A stretch of 5,384 bases of DNA from an archaeon (GCA_016213425.1 JACRAI010000034.1:1-5384), one strand, 5' to 3'. Numbered from the stretch's first letter, positions 1 through 4,887 are shown. Program-made: numbers and translations. Notes: a model not told the origin generated them from the letters alone.

Positions 1-490
1 ATTCTTTTTTTGGTTCAAACAATATTTCCTTTACATGTTTTCTAAATTTTTCAGGAAATTTATCCCATTGAAAAAAACCTGACATTATTGCGGGTCCATT
101 AAAAGTAACAATACCTAATTGATTAAGATAAGTTAGCAGTGTTGTCGTATCAGAATACCCCATTAAAATTTTAGGATTGCTTTTTATAATTTTCTTGTTT
201 AGGAAAGGAAGAATTCTAACTGAATCATCCCCGCCAATCGTTGCAAAAATAGCTTTAACTTCTTTATCTGCAAATGCTTTATTAATATCTTCAGCTCTAG
301 CTTTAGGATTGCTTTTAAGAAATTCTGCGTCAGCTCTGGCAGTTGGATATTCTTTCACTCGTAAGCCTAATTCCTTTTCAAGAACTCTTATTCCTCCCTC
401 ATAAATTTTAGGAAAAACACTAGGTCCTCCCCAAGATGGAGAAACAATTGCTAGGCAATCTCCTTTCTTCAATCTTTCAGGTTTTAACAT
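1..490 (-). CDS. S66-family serine peptidase, MccF/LD-carboxypeptidase type (N-terminal part, runs off the window)
   Basis: Reading the minus strand from the ATG at 490 gives 163 uninterrupted codons to the window edge. The start MLKPERLKKGDCLAIVSPSW is the usual opening of S66 peptidases. It is followed by a GGP loop, KARAEDINKAFAD (residues 64-76), IFATIGGDDSVRILP (81-95), and the nucleophile-elbow motif MGYSDTTTLL (110-119). Ser113 fits the catalytic serine, near position 115 in characterised members. GIVTFNGPAIMSGF follows. The Glu and His of the catalytic triad lie in the missing C-terminal half. From memory, this pattern is closer to the MccF branch (microcin C7 self-immunity, cleaving peptide-adenylate conjugates) than to murein-recycling LdcA. 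No signal peptide is seen, so it is probably cytoplasmic. The gene is divergent from the sugar kinase and has its own TATA box just upstream. Family is confident; substrate is unknown. Confidence 0.9.
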   Translation of the reverse strand, partial: MLKPERLKKGDCLAIVSPSWGGPSVFPKIYEGGIRVLEKELGLRVKEYPTARADAEFLKSNPKARAEDINKAFADKEVKAIFATIGGDDSVRILPFLNKKIIKSNPKILMGYSDTTTLLTYLNQLGIVTFNGPAIMSGFFQWDKFPEKFRKHVKEILFEPKKE

Positions 491-514
491 TATACAATTA
501 AGATTTCTCGCAGA

Positions 515-523
515 TATATAAAA
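515..523 (-). promoter_or_regulatory. TATA box for the S66 peptidase gene
   Basis: The minus strand reads TTTTATATA here, centred about 29 bases upstream of the ATG at 490. With the usual archaeal spacing of about 25-27 bases from TATA centre to transcription start, the mRNA would begin within a few bases of the start codon. This predicts a leaderless transcript. No Shine-Dalgarno sequence lies between. Confidence 0.6.
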
Positions 524-556
524 TTAACCTTGAATTTTTTGTTTTTAATGAAAACT

Positions 557-565
557 ATTAAATAT
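557..565 (+). promoter_or_regulatory. TATA-like box for the kinase-aldolase pair
   Basis: ATTAAATAT, preceded by a purine-rich GAAAAC stretch that could serve as a TFB recognition element, is centred about 32 bases before the ATG at 594. The predicted start near 588 leaves a leader of only a few bases. Together with the box at 515-523 it makes this roughly 100-base gap a divergent promoter region. The box is weaker than the others in the window. Confidence 0.5.
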
Positions 566-593
566 CTTTAATTCTAAATCATGCTAAAAAGAG

Positions 594-1520
594 ATGAAAC
601 TTGATATAATTAGTATTGGAAGCTGCACTGTTGATGTATTTGTTGAAACTAAAGAGAAACATTTTATTAGAGAAAAAGATCATTTTGATATTGGTTACGC
701 GGTTGGCTCAAAATTGTTAATAAAAAATTTATTTTTTAGTACCGGAGGTGGAGGAACGAATACTGCAGTTTCATTTTCTAGATTAGGATTAAAAATAGGA
801 TGGTTGGGAGTTTTAGGTAATGATCACAACAGTGATTTAGTAATTGATGTGCTTAAAAAAGAAAAAGTAAACATTTTAAGTGACAGAAAAAAAGGCAACA
901 TTGGATACAGTATAATTCTTTCAAAACTAAGAAATGACAGAACAATACTTACCTATAAAGGAATAAATGATGATTTAACTGATGTTCCAAAACTAAATGC
1001 AGACTGGTTTTACATCTCTTCCATGCTAGGAAAAAGCTTTCAAACAACAAAAAAAATTGTTAAGAAAATAAAAAGAGAAAAAAAACACTGGGCTTTCAAT
1101 CCAAGCACTTATTTAGCTAAACAAGGATTAAATAAATTAATGTTGTTCATAAAAGATTGCGATTTGTTAGTTCTAAACAAAGAAGAAGCGCAGCTATTAA
1201 TTGGAACAAAAAAAGAACTCAAACAATTATTGAAGCAACTTCAAAAATATGCAAAAATTGTAGTCATAACTGATGGAAAAAAAGGTGCGACTGCATATAA
1301 CGGAATTAATTTTTATTCTTCTAAACCAAATAACGTAAAAATAATCGAAACAACGGGGGCAGGTGATGCTTTCGCTTCAGGAATGCTTTCAGGAATACTC
1401 AAAGGAGAAAACTTGCAAACTGCACTACAAATAGGTCAATTACAAGCAGAAGGAGTTATACAATATTTAGGTGCTAAAGAAAAATTACTAACTTGGAAAG
1501 AAATAAAGAGAAAACTATGA
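594..1520 (+). CDS. PfkB-family (ribokinase-like) carbohydrate kinase
   Basis: This 308-residue protein has the usual length and layout of an ATP-dependent PfkB sugar kinase. The N-terminal strand is DIISIGSCTVDVFV. The glycine-rich substrate-side motif STGGGGTNTAVSFSRLG lies at residues 49-65. NKEE at 195-198 and ITDGKKGA around 225-232 are the usual nucleotide-side elements. The second signature, ETTGAGDAFASGML (252-265), supplies the anion hole and catalytic base Asp258. The start is chosen because the first beta strand begins straight after it and a TATA-like box lies about 32 bases upstream; there is no SD site. The stop overlaps the aldolase start (ATGA, 1517-1520), implying one transcript and coupled translation. 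Substrate cannot be read from sequence. Fructose 6-phosphate or 1-phosphate would feed the aldolase, whereas ribose would feed the downstream isomerase; a nucleoside is also possible. Confidence 0.92.
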   Translation: MKLDIISIGSCTVDVFVETKEKHFIREKDHFDIGYAVGSKLLIKNLFFSTGGGGTNTAVSFSRLGLKIGWLGVLGNDHNSDLVIDVLKKEKVNILSDRKKGNIGYSIILSKLRNDRTILTYKGINDDLTDVPKLNADWFYISSMLGKSFQTTKKIVKKIKREKKHWAFNPSTYLAKQGLNKLMLFIKDCDLLVLNKEEAQLLIGTKKELKQLLKQLQKYAKIVVITDGKKGATAYNGINFYSSKPNNVKIIETTGAGDAFASGMLSGILKGENLQTALQIGQLQAEGVIQYLGAKEKLLTWKEIKRKL

Positions 1521-2431
1521 TAACAAGCCTGCAAAAATTGTTAACAAAATCGTACAAAGAAAAGTATGCAGTAGGACATTTCAATGTTAATAATTTAGAA
1601 ATTCTTCAAAGTGTTATAACTGCTTGTGAGAAGATGAAAAGTCCAGCAATAATTGCAACAAGTGAAGGAGCAATCAAATATGCAGGTCACAAAGAAATAT
1701 TTAGTATTATAAAAAATTTAGCAGAACAAACCAAAATTCCTTTTGCAATACATTTAGATCACGGACAAGATTTTGATGTAATAAAAAAAAGCATTCAATT
1801 AGGCTACACAGGGATAATGATTGACGGAAGCCACAAACCGCTTGAAGAAAACATAAAGATTACAAAAAAAGTTGTTAATTTATGCCAAAAAAAAGGAATA
1901 AGTGTAGAGGGGGAATTAGGAACAATAGGTGGGGCAGAAGATTTAGTTGAGTCAAGAAATATTGTTCTTACAGATCCCAAAATTGCTAGAGAATTTGTAG
2001 AAAAAACAGGAGTAGACTGTTTAGCAGTAGCAATTGGAACAAGTCACGGAGCTTACAAGTTCAAAGAAAACGCAAAACTGGACATTGAAAGACTTCAACA
2101 AATAAACAAATCCTGCAAGATCCCTTTAGTATTGCACGGTGCAAGTGAAGTTCCACAAAAATATATTCAACTTATAGAGAAATACGGAGGCAAACTTGAA
2201 GGAGTAAAAGGAGTTCCAACTTTGCAGCTTAAGAAAGCAATAAAAAATGGCATTGCAAAAGTGAACACAGATACAGATTTGAGATTAGCGTTCACTGCAG
2301 GAATTAGAGAATTCTTAACAAAAAATAAAGAAGATATAGATCCAAGACATTTAATGAATGAAGCCAAAAAATTCATCCGAGAAATGGTTGAGCATAGAAT
2401 TAAAGAGTTAGGAAGTAGTTGTAAAGCATGA
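1517..2431 (+). CDS. fba: class II (zinc-dependent) fructose-bisphosphate aldolase
   Basis: The protein reversibly cleaves fructose 1,6-bisphosphate to dihydroxyacetone phosphate and glyceraldehyde 3-phosphate in glycolysis/gluconeogenesis. At 304 residues it matches the Thermus-type class II aldolase almost motif for motif, as I recall that family. YAVGHFNVNN lies near the N-terminus. HLDHG (79-83) holds catalytic Asp81 and zinc ligand His82. SVEGELGTIGG (129-139) follows. GTSHGAYKF contains His177, LVLHGASEVP contains His207, and KVNTDTDLRLAFTAG (249-263) binds phosphate. The C-terminus has DPRHLMNEAKKFIREMV and the family's GS-rich tail. The start at 1517 is preferred over the in-frame ATG at 1493: MITSLQKLL aligns with family N-termini, and its ATGA overlap with the kinase stop suggests translational coupling. 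No strong SD is present. Tagatose-bisphosphate activity is possible, but NTDTDLR favours fructose bisphosphate. Confidence 0.95.
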   Translation: MITSLQKLLTKSYKEKYAVGHFNVNNLEILQSVITACEKMKSPAIIATSEGAIKYAGHKEIFSIIKNLAEQTKIPFAIHLDHGQDFDVIKKSIQLGYTGIMIDGSHKPLEENIKITKKVVNLCQKKGISVEGELGTIGGAEDLVESRNIVLTDPKIAREFVEKTGVDCLAVAIGTSHGAYKFKENAKLDIERLQQINKSCKIPLVLHGASEVPQKYIQLIEKYGGKLEGVKGVPTLQLKKAIKNGIAKVNTDTDLRLAFTAGIREFLTKNKEDIDPRHLMNEAKKFIREMVEHRIKELGSSCKA

Positions 2432-2504
2432 ATTATTTATTAAAAATAGATTTGGCGAGAAATTAAATCGTATATTTTCTAAAACAGTATGTATATGATG
2501 GATG

Positions 2505-2562
2505 GCTTTGTAGAATAATGGCCTACAACATAGGCTATCGCCTATAACTTTTTTTACAAAGC
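2505..2562 (+). other. structured intergenic segment with mutually exclusive hairpins
   Basis: The 181-base gap between the aldolase and the RHH gene contains overlapping inverted repeats. GCTTTGTA (2505-2512) pairs exactly with TACAAAGC (2555-2562). TTGTAG (2508-2513) can pair with CTACAA (2523-2528). TAGGC (2531-2535) can pair either with GCCTA upstream (2521-2525) or with GCCTA downstream (2540-2544). Thus at least two incompatible folds exist: one closed outer stem with an inner hairpin, or two successive hairpins ending in a T tract. A TATA-like GTATATTTT at 2470-2478 could start a short RNA near 2500. This could be only the 3' end of the kinase-aldolase mRNA, a small RNA, or a DNA-level operator. 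I recognise no known RNA family. Confidence 0.4.
2530..2555 (+). terminator. fba: probable terminator of the kinase-aldolase transcript
   Basis: ATAGGC (2530-2535) and GCCTAT (2540-2545) form a perfect 6-base-pair stem with a four-base loop TATC. It is followed after three bases by seven Ts (2549-2555). Archaeal termination depends mainly on T runs, so the T tract alone is suggestive. The position, about 100 bases after the aldolase stop and before the next promoter, fits. Confidence 0.5.
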
Positions 2563-2572
2563 ATTTATGGCA

Positions 2573-2588
2573 GTAAAATTTATATATT
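2573..2588 (+). promoter_or_regulatory. BRE and TATA box of the RHH regulator gene
   Basis: GTAAAA (2573-2578) is a good TFB recognition element and is directly followed by TTTATATATT (2579-2588), the strongest TATA box in the window. Its centre is about 30 bases before the ATG at 2613, predicting transcription from about 2609-2613 and an essentially leaderless mRNA. Confidence 0.7.
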
Positions 2589-2608
2589 ACTTTGTATATA
2601 CTTTGTAT
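2588..2608 (+). promoter_or_regulatory. probable operator: tandem direct repeat TACTTTGTAT
   Basis: The ten bases TACTTTGTAT occur exactly twice, at 2588-2597 and 2599-2608, offset by 11 bases (about one helical turn). They fill the space between the TATA box and the predicted transcription start of the RHH gene. RHH repressors commonly bind short tandem repeats as side-by-side dimers, and a protein bound here would block RNA polymerase. The core CTTTGTA also occurs at 2506-2512 and inverted at 2555-2561. Autoregulation by the downstream gene is inferred. Confidence 0.55.
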
Positions 2609-2612
2609 TACC

Positions 2613-2867
2613 ATGGAAGTTGTAAGTTTAAAATTGGAAAAACACATGCTTGATGAAATTGATAGAAAGTTAGTTGTGTATAGGTATGCAACAAGAACTG
2701 AATTCATGCGGGATGCTATAAGAGAGAAGCTTTCTGATTTAGACAAAGAAAAATTGTTGTCTAACCTTAAAAAGCTTTATGGGTTTTCAAAAAAAAACAC
2801 AACTGACAAAGAACTGCACATTGCAAGACAAAAAGCGTTCGAAGAGTTAGATAAAGAACTCAAATAA
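2613..2867 (+). CDS. ribbon-helix-helix (CopG/RHH-type) DNA-binding protein
   Basis: The 84-residue protein has the classic RHH layout. The DNA-contacting strand is MEVVSLKLEKHML (1-13). Helix A is DEIDRKLVVYRY, followed by the turn ATRTEF (28-33) and helix B MRDAIREKL. A charged C-terminal tail (45-84) would serve as dimer extension or partner-binding region. Such proteins act as transcriptional repressors or as antitoxins of type II systems. The ATG at 2613 is chosen because the RHH strand begins directly there and the TATA box is 30 bases upstream; an in-frame TTG at 2592 would add seven residues of promoter DNA. No toxin gene follows on the same strand. The convergent neighbour is a broken PIN gene whose end overlaps this one by eight bases. 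T6 at 2904-2909 may end its transcript. It may be an orphan antitoxin or a stand-alone autoregulator. Confidence 0.85.
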   Translation: MEVVSLKLEKHMLDEIDRKLVVYRYATRTEFMRDAIREKLSDLDKEKLLSNLKKLYGFSKKNTTDKELHIARQKAFEELDKELK

Positions 2868-3268
2868 GATCCTCCGGTTTCTTTGCGTTAGTAAGATCTT
2901 TGGTTTTTTCAAAATCTGCATCTCTGATATTAGTTGTAGATTGTTGTCTCGGCGAAGTATAGCATGAAGAGCATCTCCGAAAGGAATTTTTCTTAATTTA
3001 GCAATATTCTTCGCTTCTTCTTTTTGAGCTGAAAAAATGTGAAGTTTCCTGAGCTTGCAAGGTTGAATTAAATCAAATGCAAAATGGATTTCTTTATAGG
3101 TGTAGCCTAAGTATTTTAGTTCTTTCATGACTATATCTGAATAATAAACTACAGAATCTTCCCTTATTATCTTGGCTAATAATCTATATGCATAGACTCC
3201 GTTCTCTCCTAGTTTTTCAAAAAAATTGCAAGATTTTCAGAAAACTTAGACGTTTTTTCAAGAAACAT
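2860..3268 (-). pseudogene. decayed PIN-domain (VapC-like) ribonuclease toxin
   Basis: PIN toxins are Mg-dependent RNases with four conserved acidic residues. The minus-strand frame open from 3236 reads GENGVYAYRLLAKII, then DSVVYYSDIVMKELKYLG (second acidic residue, in KEL), then PFGDALHAILRRDNNLQL (third, Asp of GDALHA). It then runs into non-family sequence and stops at 2847. Changing frame near 2922-2930 gives RDADFEK...KKPEDLI and a stop at 2860-2862, the normal PIN C-terminus, so one base appears missing there (TCAGAG where TCAAGAG would be in frame). Upstream the frame is closed by TGA (3237-3239); another frame (3268-3209, MFLEKTSKFSENLAIFLKN) joins well if one A is restored near 3213-3217. 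The N-terminal DTN/DTS motif with the first catalytic Asp is absent. The only in-frame ATG (3128) is inside the domain. A non-functional remnant is most likely. Confidence 0.75.
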
Positions 3269-3275
3269 TTATAAA
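3268..3275 (+). promoter_or_regulatory. rpiB: TATA box for the rpiB-rpe pair
   Basis: TTTATAAA, preceded by purine-rich AGAAAC, is centred about 28 bases before the ATG at 3300. It predicts transcription starting within a few bases of the start codon and no leader. It sits where the N-terminus of the opposing PIN gene would be expected to lie. Confidence 0.65.
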
Positions 3276-3299
3276 CTAAAAACGTGAATTGTTCTTGTT

Positions 3300-3740
3300 A
3301 TGAGAAAAGTGGTGATTGGAGCAGATCATGCTGGCTTCAAGTTAAAAGAGCACTTGAAGAATTTTTTAAAAAATAAAAGATATCTGGTTATAGATAAAGG
3401 AAACACTAAATATGACTTGAATGATGATTATCCTGACTTTGCATCAAAAGTAGCTCGTGCAGTAAAAAAAGATGTTAGAGGAATTCTAGTTTGCGGAAGC
3501 GCTGAAGGAATTTGTATTGCAGCAAACAAAATTAAAGGTATAAGAGCAGTTCCAGTATGGACTCTGAATAATGCAAAATTGAGCAGAGAACACAATGACG
3601 CAAATATTTTATGCTTATCTGGTTGGGAATTAAGCAATAAAAAAGCAGAACAAATAGCACTAACTTGGTTAAAAACAAACTTCACAAAGGATCCTAGACA
3701 TGTTAGAAGAATAAATAAGATAAAAAAGTTGGAAAAATGA
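3300..3740 (+). CDS. rpiB: ribose-5-phosphate isomerase B
   Basis: RpiB interconverts ribulose 5-phosphate and ribose 5-phosphate in the non-oxidative pentose phosphate pathway; it belongs to the RpiB/LacAB sugar-phosphate isomerase family. The 146 residues cover the whole family length. IGADHAGFKLKE (6-17) carries Asp9-His10. DYPDFA lies at 43-48. GILVCGSAEGICIAANKIKGIRAV (61-84) has Cys65, matching the catalytic cysteine of E. coli RpiB. SREHNDANILCL (95-106) carries His98. DPRHVRRINKI (131-141) provides the phosphate-binding Arg/His cluster. The usual CGTGxG loop is CGSAEG here, a mild deviation. Start: leaderless from a TATA box 28 bases upstream. The stop overlaps the epimerase start by ATGA, so the two form an operon. 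Most archaea use RpiA, so this bacterial-type enzyme may have come by transfer. LacAB or an alternative-sugar isomerase is less likely given the linked epimerase. Confidence 0.94.
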   Translation: MRKVVIGADHAGFKLKEHLKNFLKNKRYLVIDKGNTKYDLNDDYPDFASKVARAVKKDVRGILVCGSAEGICIAANKIKGIRAVPVWTLNNAKLSREHNDANILCLSGWELSNKKAEQIALTWLKTNFTKDPRHVRRINKIKKLEK

Positions 3741-4360
3741 AATTATACCCTTCACCTTTCTCAGAGAATATTGCGGATTTTAAGAAAAAGATCGATTTAA
3801 TAAAAAAAGATTTCAAAACAATTCACGTTGATATACTTGATAACAAATTTGTAAAAAATAAAATTTTATCATTAACACAATTAAGAAAAATACCGCAAGA
3901 AGTAAACTATTCTTTTCATTTGATGGTTTATAATCCTGAAAAATACATCAAACAATTAAAAAATTTTCGAGTTAAAGAAGTGTTTATTCATTGTGAAGCT
4001 GTAAAAAATTTAAGTGAATCAATCAAAATTTTCAAAAAAAATAAATTGAGTGTTGGGGTAGCCTGGAACCCAGAAACAAAAGTCAAAAATCATTTAGGCG
4101 ATATAAAAAAAGTAAATAAGCACTTAATAATGACCATCCATCCTGGCGCTAGTGGGCGAAAGTTATTGCCGAGTACTTTAATAAAAATTCCTGTGATAAG
4201 AAAGTTAAATAAAAATGCATCAATAACCATTGACGGAGGAGTTAATTTTCAAACGATTAAAATAATCAAAAAATATCGACCGAATATTCTTGCTTCAACA
4301 AGCGGGGTATTCAAAGGGAATGTTAAAGAAAACATAAAAAACTGGCATAAGCTGATATGA
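3737..4360 (+). CDS. rpe: ribulose-phosphate 3-epimerase (divergent)
   Basis: Rpe interconverts ribulose 5-phosphate and xylulose 5-phosphate on a TIM-barrel fold. The 207-residue protein keeps the order of family motifs. YPSPFSENIADF is at the N-terminus (usual PSILSADF). IHVDILDNKFV (29-39) has His30 and Asp32. FHLMVYNPEKY (60-70) has His61. VFIHCEA lies at 82-88 and GVAWNPET at 107-114. IMTIHPGASGRKLLP (131-145) replaces the usual MTVNPGFGGQKF. ITIDGGVN (163-170) has Asp166. The three His/Asp metal ligands and the acid/base pair Asp32/Asp166 are therefore all present, so activity is likely despite substitutions in the phosphate-side loop. The start overlaps the rpiB stop (ATGA, 3737-3740) without a clear SD, implying translational coupling. 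A related epimerase (allulose-phosphate or hexulose-phosphate-type) cannot be excluded. Confidence 0.88.
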   Translation: MKLYPSPFSENIADFKKKIDLIKKDFKTIHVDILDNKFVKNKILSLTQLRKIPQEVNYSFHLMVYNPEKYIKQLKNFRVKEVFIHCEAVKNLSESIKIFKKNKLSVGVAWNPETKVKNHLGDIKKVNKHLIMTIHPGASGRKLLPSTLIKIPVIRKLNKNASITIDGGVNFQTIKIIKKYRPNILASTSGVFKGNVKENIKNWHKLI

Positions 4361-4375
4361 TTATTTATTAACTCC

Positions 4376-4381
4376 TTTTTT
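4376..4381 (+). terminator. rpe: T-tract, possible terminator of rpiB-rpe
   Basis: Six Ts begin 16 bases after the rpe stop and precede the next promoter. No stem of note is seen. Archaeal RNA polymerase can terminate at such tracts, so this is a weak but positionally sensible call. Confidence 0.3.
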
Positions 4382-4391
4382 CAGTCATAAC

Positions 4392-4430
4392 ATATTTAAA
4401 GACCAAAACCCCTAGTTATCTAAGAGGTGA
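4392..4430 (+). promoter_or_regulatory. TATA box (4392-4400) and strong Shine-Dalgarno (4424-4430)
   Basis: ATATTTAAA centred near 4396 would start transcription near 4422, giving a leader of about 12 bases. That leader contains GAGGTGA (4424-4430), complementary to the archaeal 16S rRNA 3' end. It lies four bases before the ATG at 4435 and directly abuts the ATG at 4431. The spacing decides the start: the 4431 frame ends after five codons, so 4435 is used. This is the only clear SD in the window. Confidence 0.65.
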
Positions 4431-4434
4431 ATGA

Positions 4435-4887
4435 ATGAAACTTGCTAAGATTTTAACTCCTTTAGTTTTTGCTCTGCCTTTAATTAATTGCCATGAATTA
4501 GAAACAAAAGTCATGAAATCAAAATATGTTAAAGGAAACCTCACCGTAATAAGTAGAGCAGAATACAAAAAAACAATATTTGAAGTTGAAAGAGAAATAT
4601 TGGCTAAGTATTCTCGTGACGATCCGGATAGTAAATACATTAATCATGAGTATTATCCTATTCTTGAAATGAGTGTTAGTTTTCCAATGGATCATACTAA
4701 AAATTCAGTTCATTATTTAGATGAAAAATATGGTACACAAGGCACACCAATGGTTGATGCTTATTGGGATGGAGAAAAATGGGTTCAGAGAAGTGCAGAA
4801 AATGAATTGTTGTTTTTGAAATATGACAAAGATTTTTTAGAACTGAAAGATTTACTGGATGTAGATAACATAGTTAAAAAAGATTAG
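4435..4887 (+). CDS. small exported or lipoprotein-like protein of unknown function
   Basis: I do not recognise this 150-residue protein. The first 19 residues look like a signal sequence: Lys2 and Lys5, a hydrophobic stretch ILTPLVFALPLI (6-17), then Asn18-Cys19. LINC resembles a lipobox, so Cys19 may be lipidated, although Asn just before the Cys is unusual. The mature part (20-150) is charged and rich in Tyr, Asp, Glu and Lys, with no further membrane helix. One region (RDDPDSKYINHEYYPILEM) leads into a possible beta strand, and TPMVDAYWDGEKWVQR (103-118) looks like a small beta-hairpin. There is only the one cysteine. It is a single-gene unit with its own TATA box and strong SD, unlike the leaderless metabolic genes. 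Its stop overlaps the stop of the convergent reductase gene by four bases. A surface-attached protein is the best guess from the signal peptide alone. Confidence 0.75.
   Translation: MKLAKILTPLVFALPLINCHELETKVMKSKYVKGNLTVISRAEYKKTIFEVEREILAKYSRDDPDSKYINHEYYPILEMSVSFPMDHTKNSVHYLDEKYGTQGTPMVDAYWDGEKWVQRSAENELLFLKYDKDFLELKDLLDVDNIVKKD

Noticed and set aside
177..404. Plus-strand open frame of 75 codons
   Set aside because: It is antisense to the S66 peptidase, whose frame carries clear family motifs; the plus-strand translation shows nothing recognisable.
581..604. ATG upstream of the kinase start
   Set aside because: It is out of frame and ends after seven codons; no family match.
1493..1516. 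Upstream in-frame ATG for the aldolase, adding MERNKEKT
   Set aside because: The extra residues come from the kinase's coding DNA, and the family N-terminus begins at MITSLQKLL, whose ATG forms the ATGA overlap.
2167..2376. Minus-strand open frame inside the aldolase
   Set aside because: Antisense to a strongly conserved coding region.
2495..2562. C/D box RNA or tRNA
   Set aside because: ATGATGG resembles a C box, but no D box (CTGA) is properly placed; the outer stem looks like an acceptor arm, but there is no T-loop GTTCRA motif or anticodon arm.
2505..2562. Miniature transposable element with GCTTTGTA terminal inverted repeats
   Set aside because: The 58-base span is very short, no target-site duplication is visible at its edges, and no second copy occurs in the window.
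2592..2612. TTG start giving a seven-residue longer RHH protein
   Set aside because: The extension would be encoded by the direct repeat/promoter region and lies upstream of the predicted transcription start.
2408..2746. Minus-strand open frame of 112 codons across the RHH promoter
   Set aside because: It runs antisense to the RHH gene and through the hairpin region; no domain features.
2613..3128. Functional RHH-PIN toxin-antitoxin operon
   Set aside because: The two genes are convergent rather than co-directional, and the PIN gene lacks its start and first catalytic Asp and is frame-disrupted.
3428..3685. Minus-strand open frame inside rpiB
   Set aside because: Antisense to a strongly conserved coding region.
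4416..4640. Minus-strand open frame over the start of the secreted-protein gene
   Set aside because: The plus strand has a TATA box, SD and signal peptide in the right order; the minus-strand product shows nothing.
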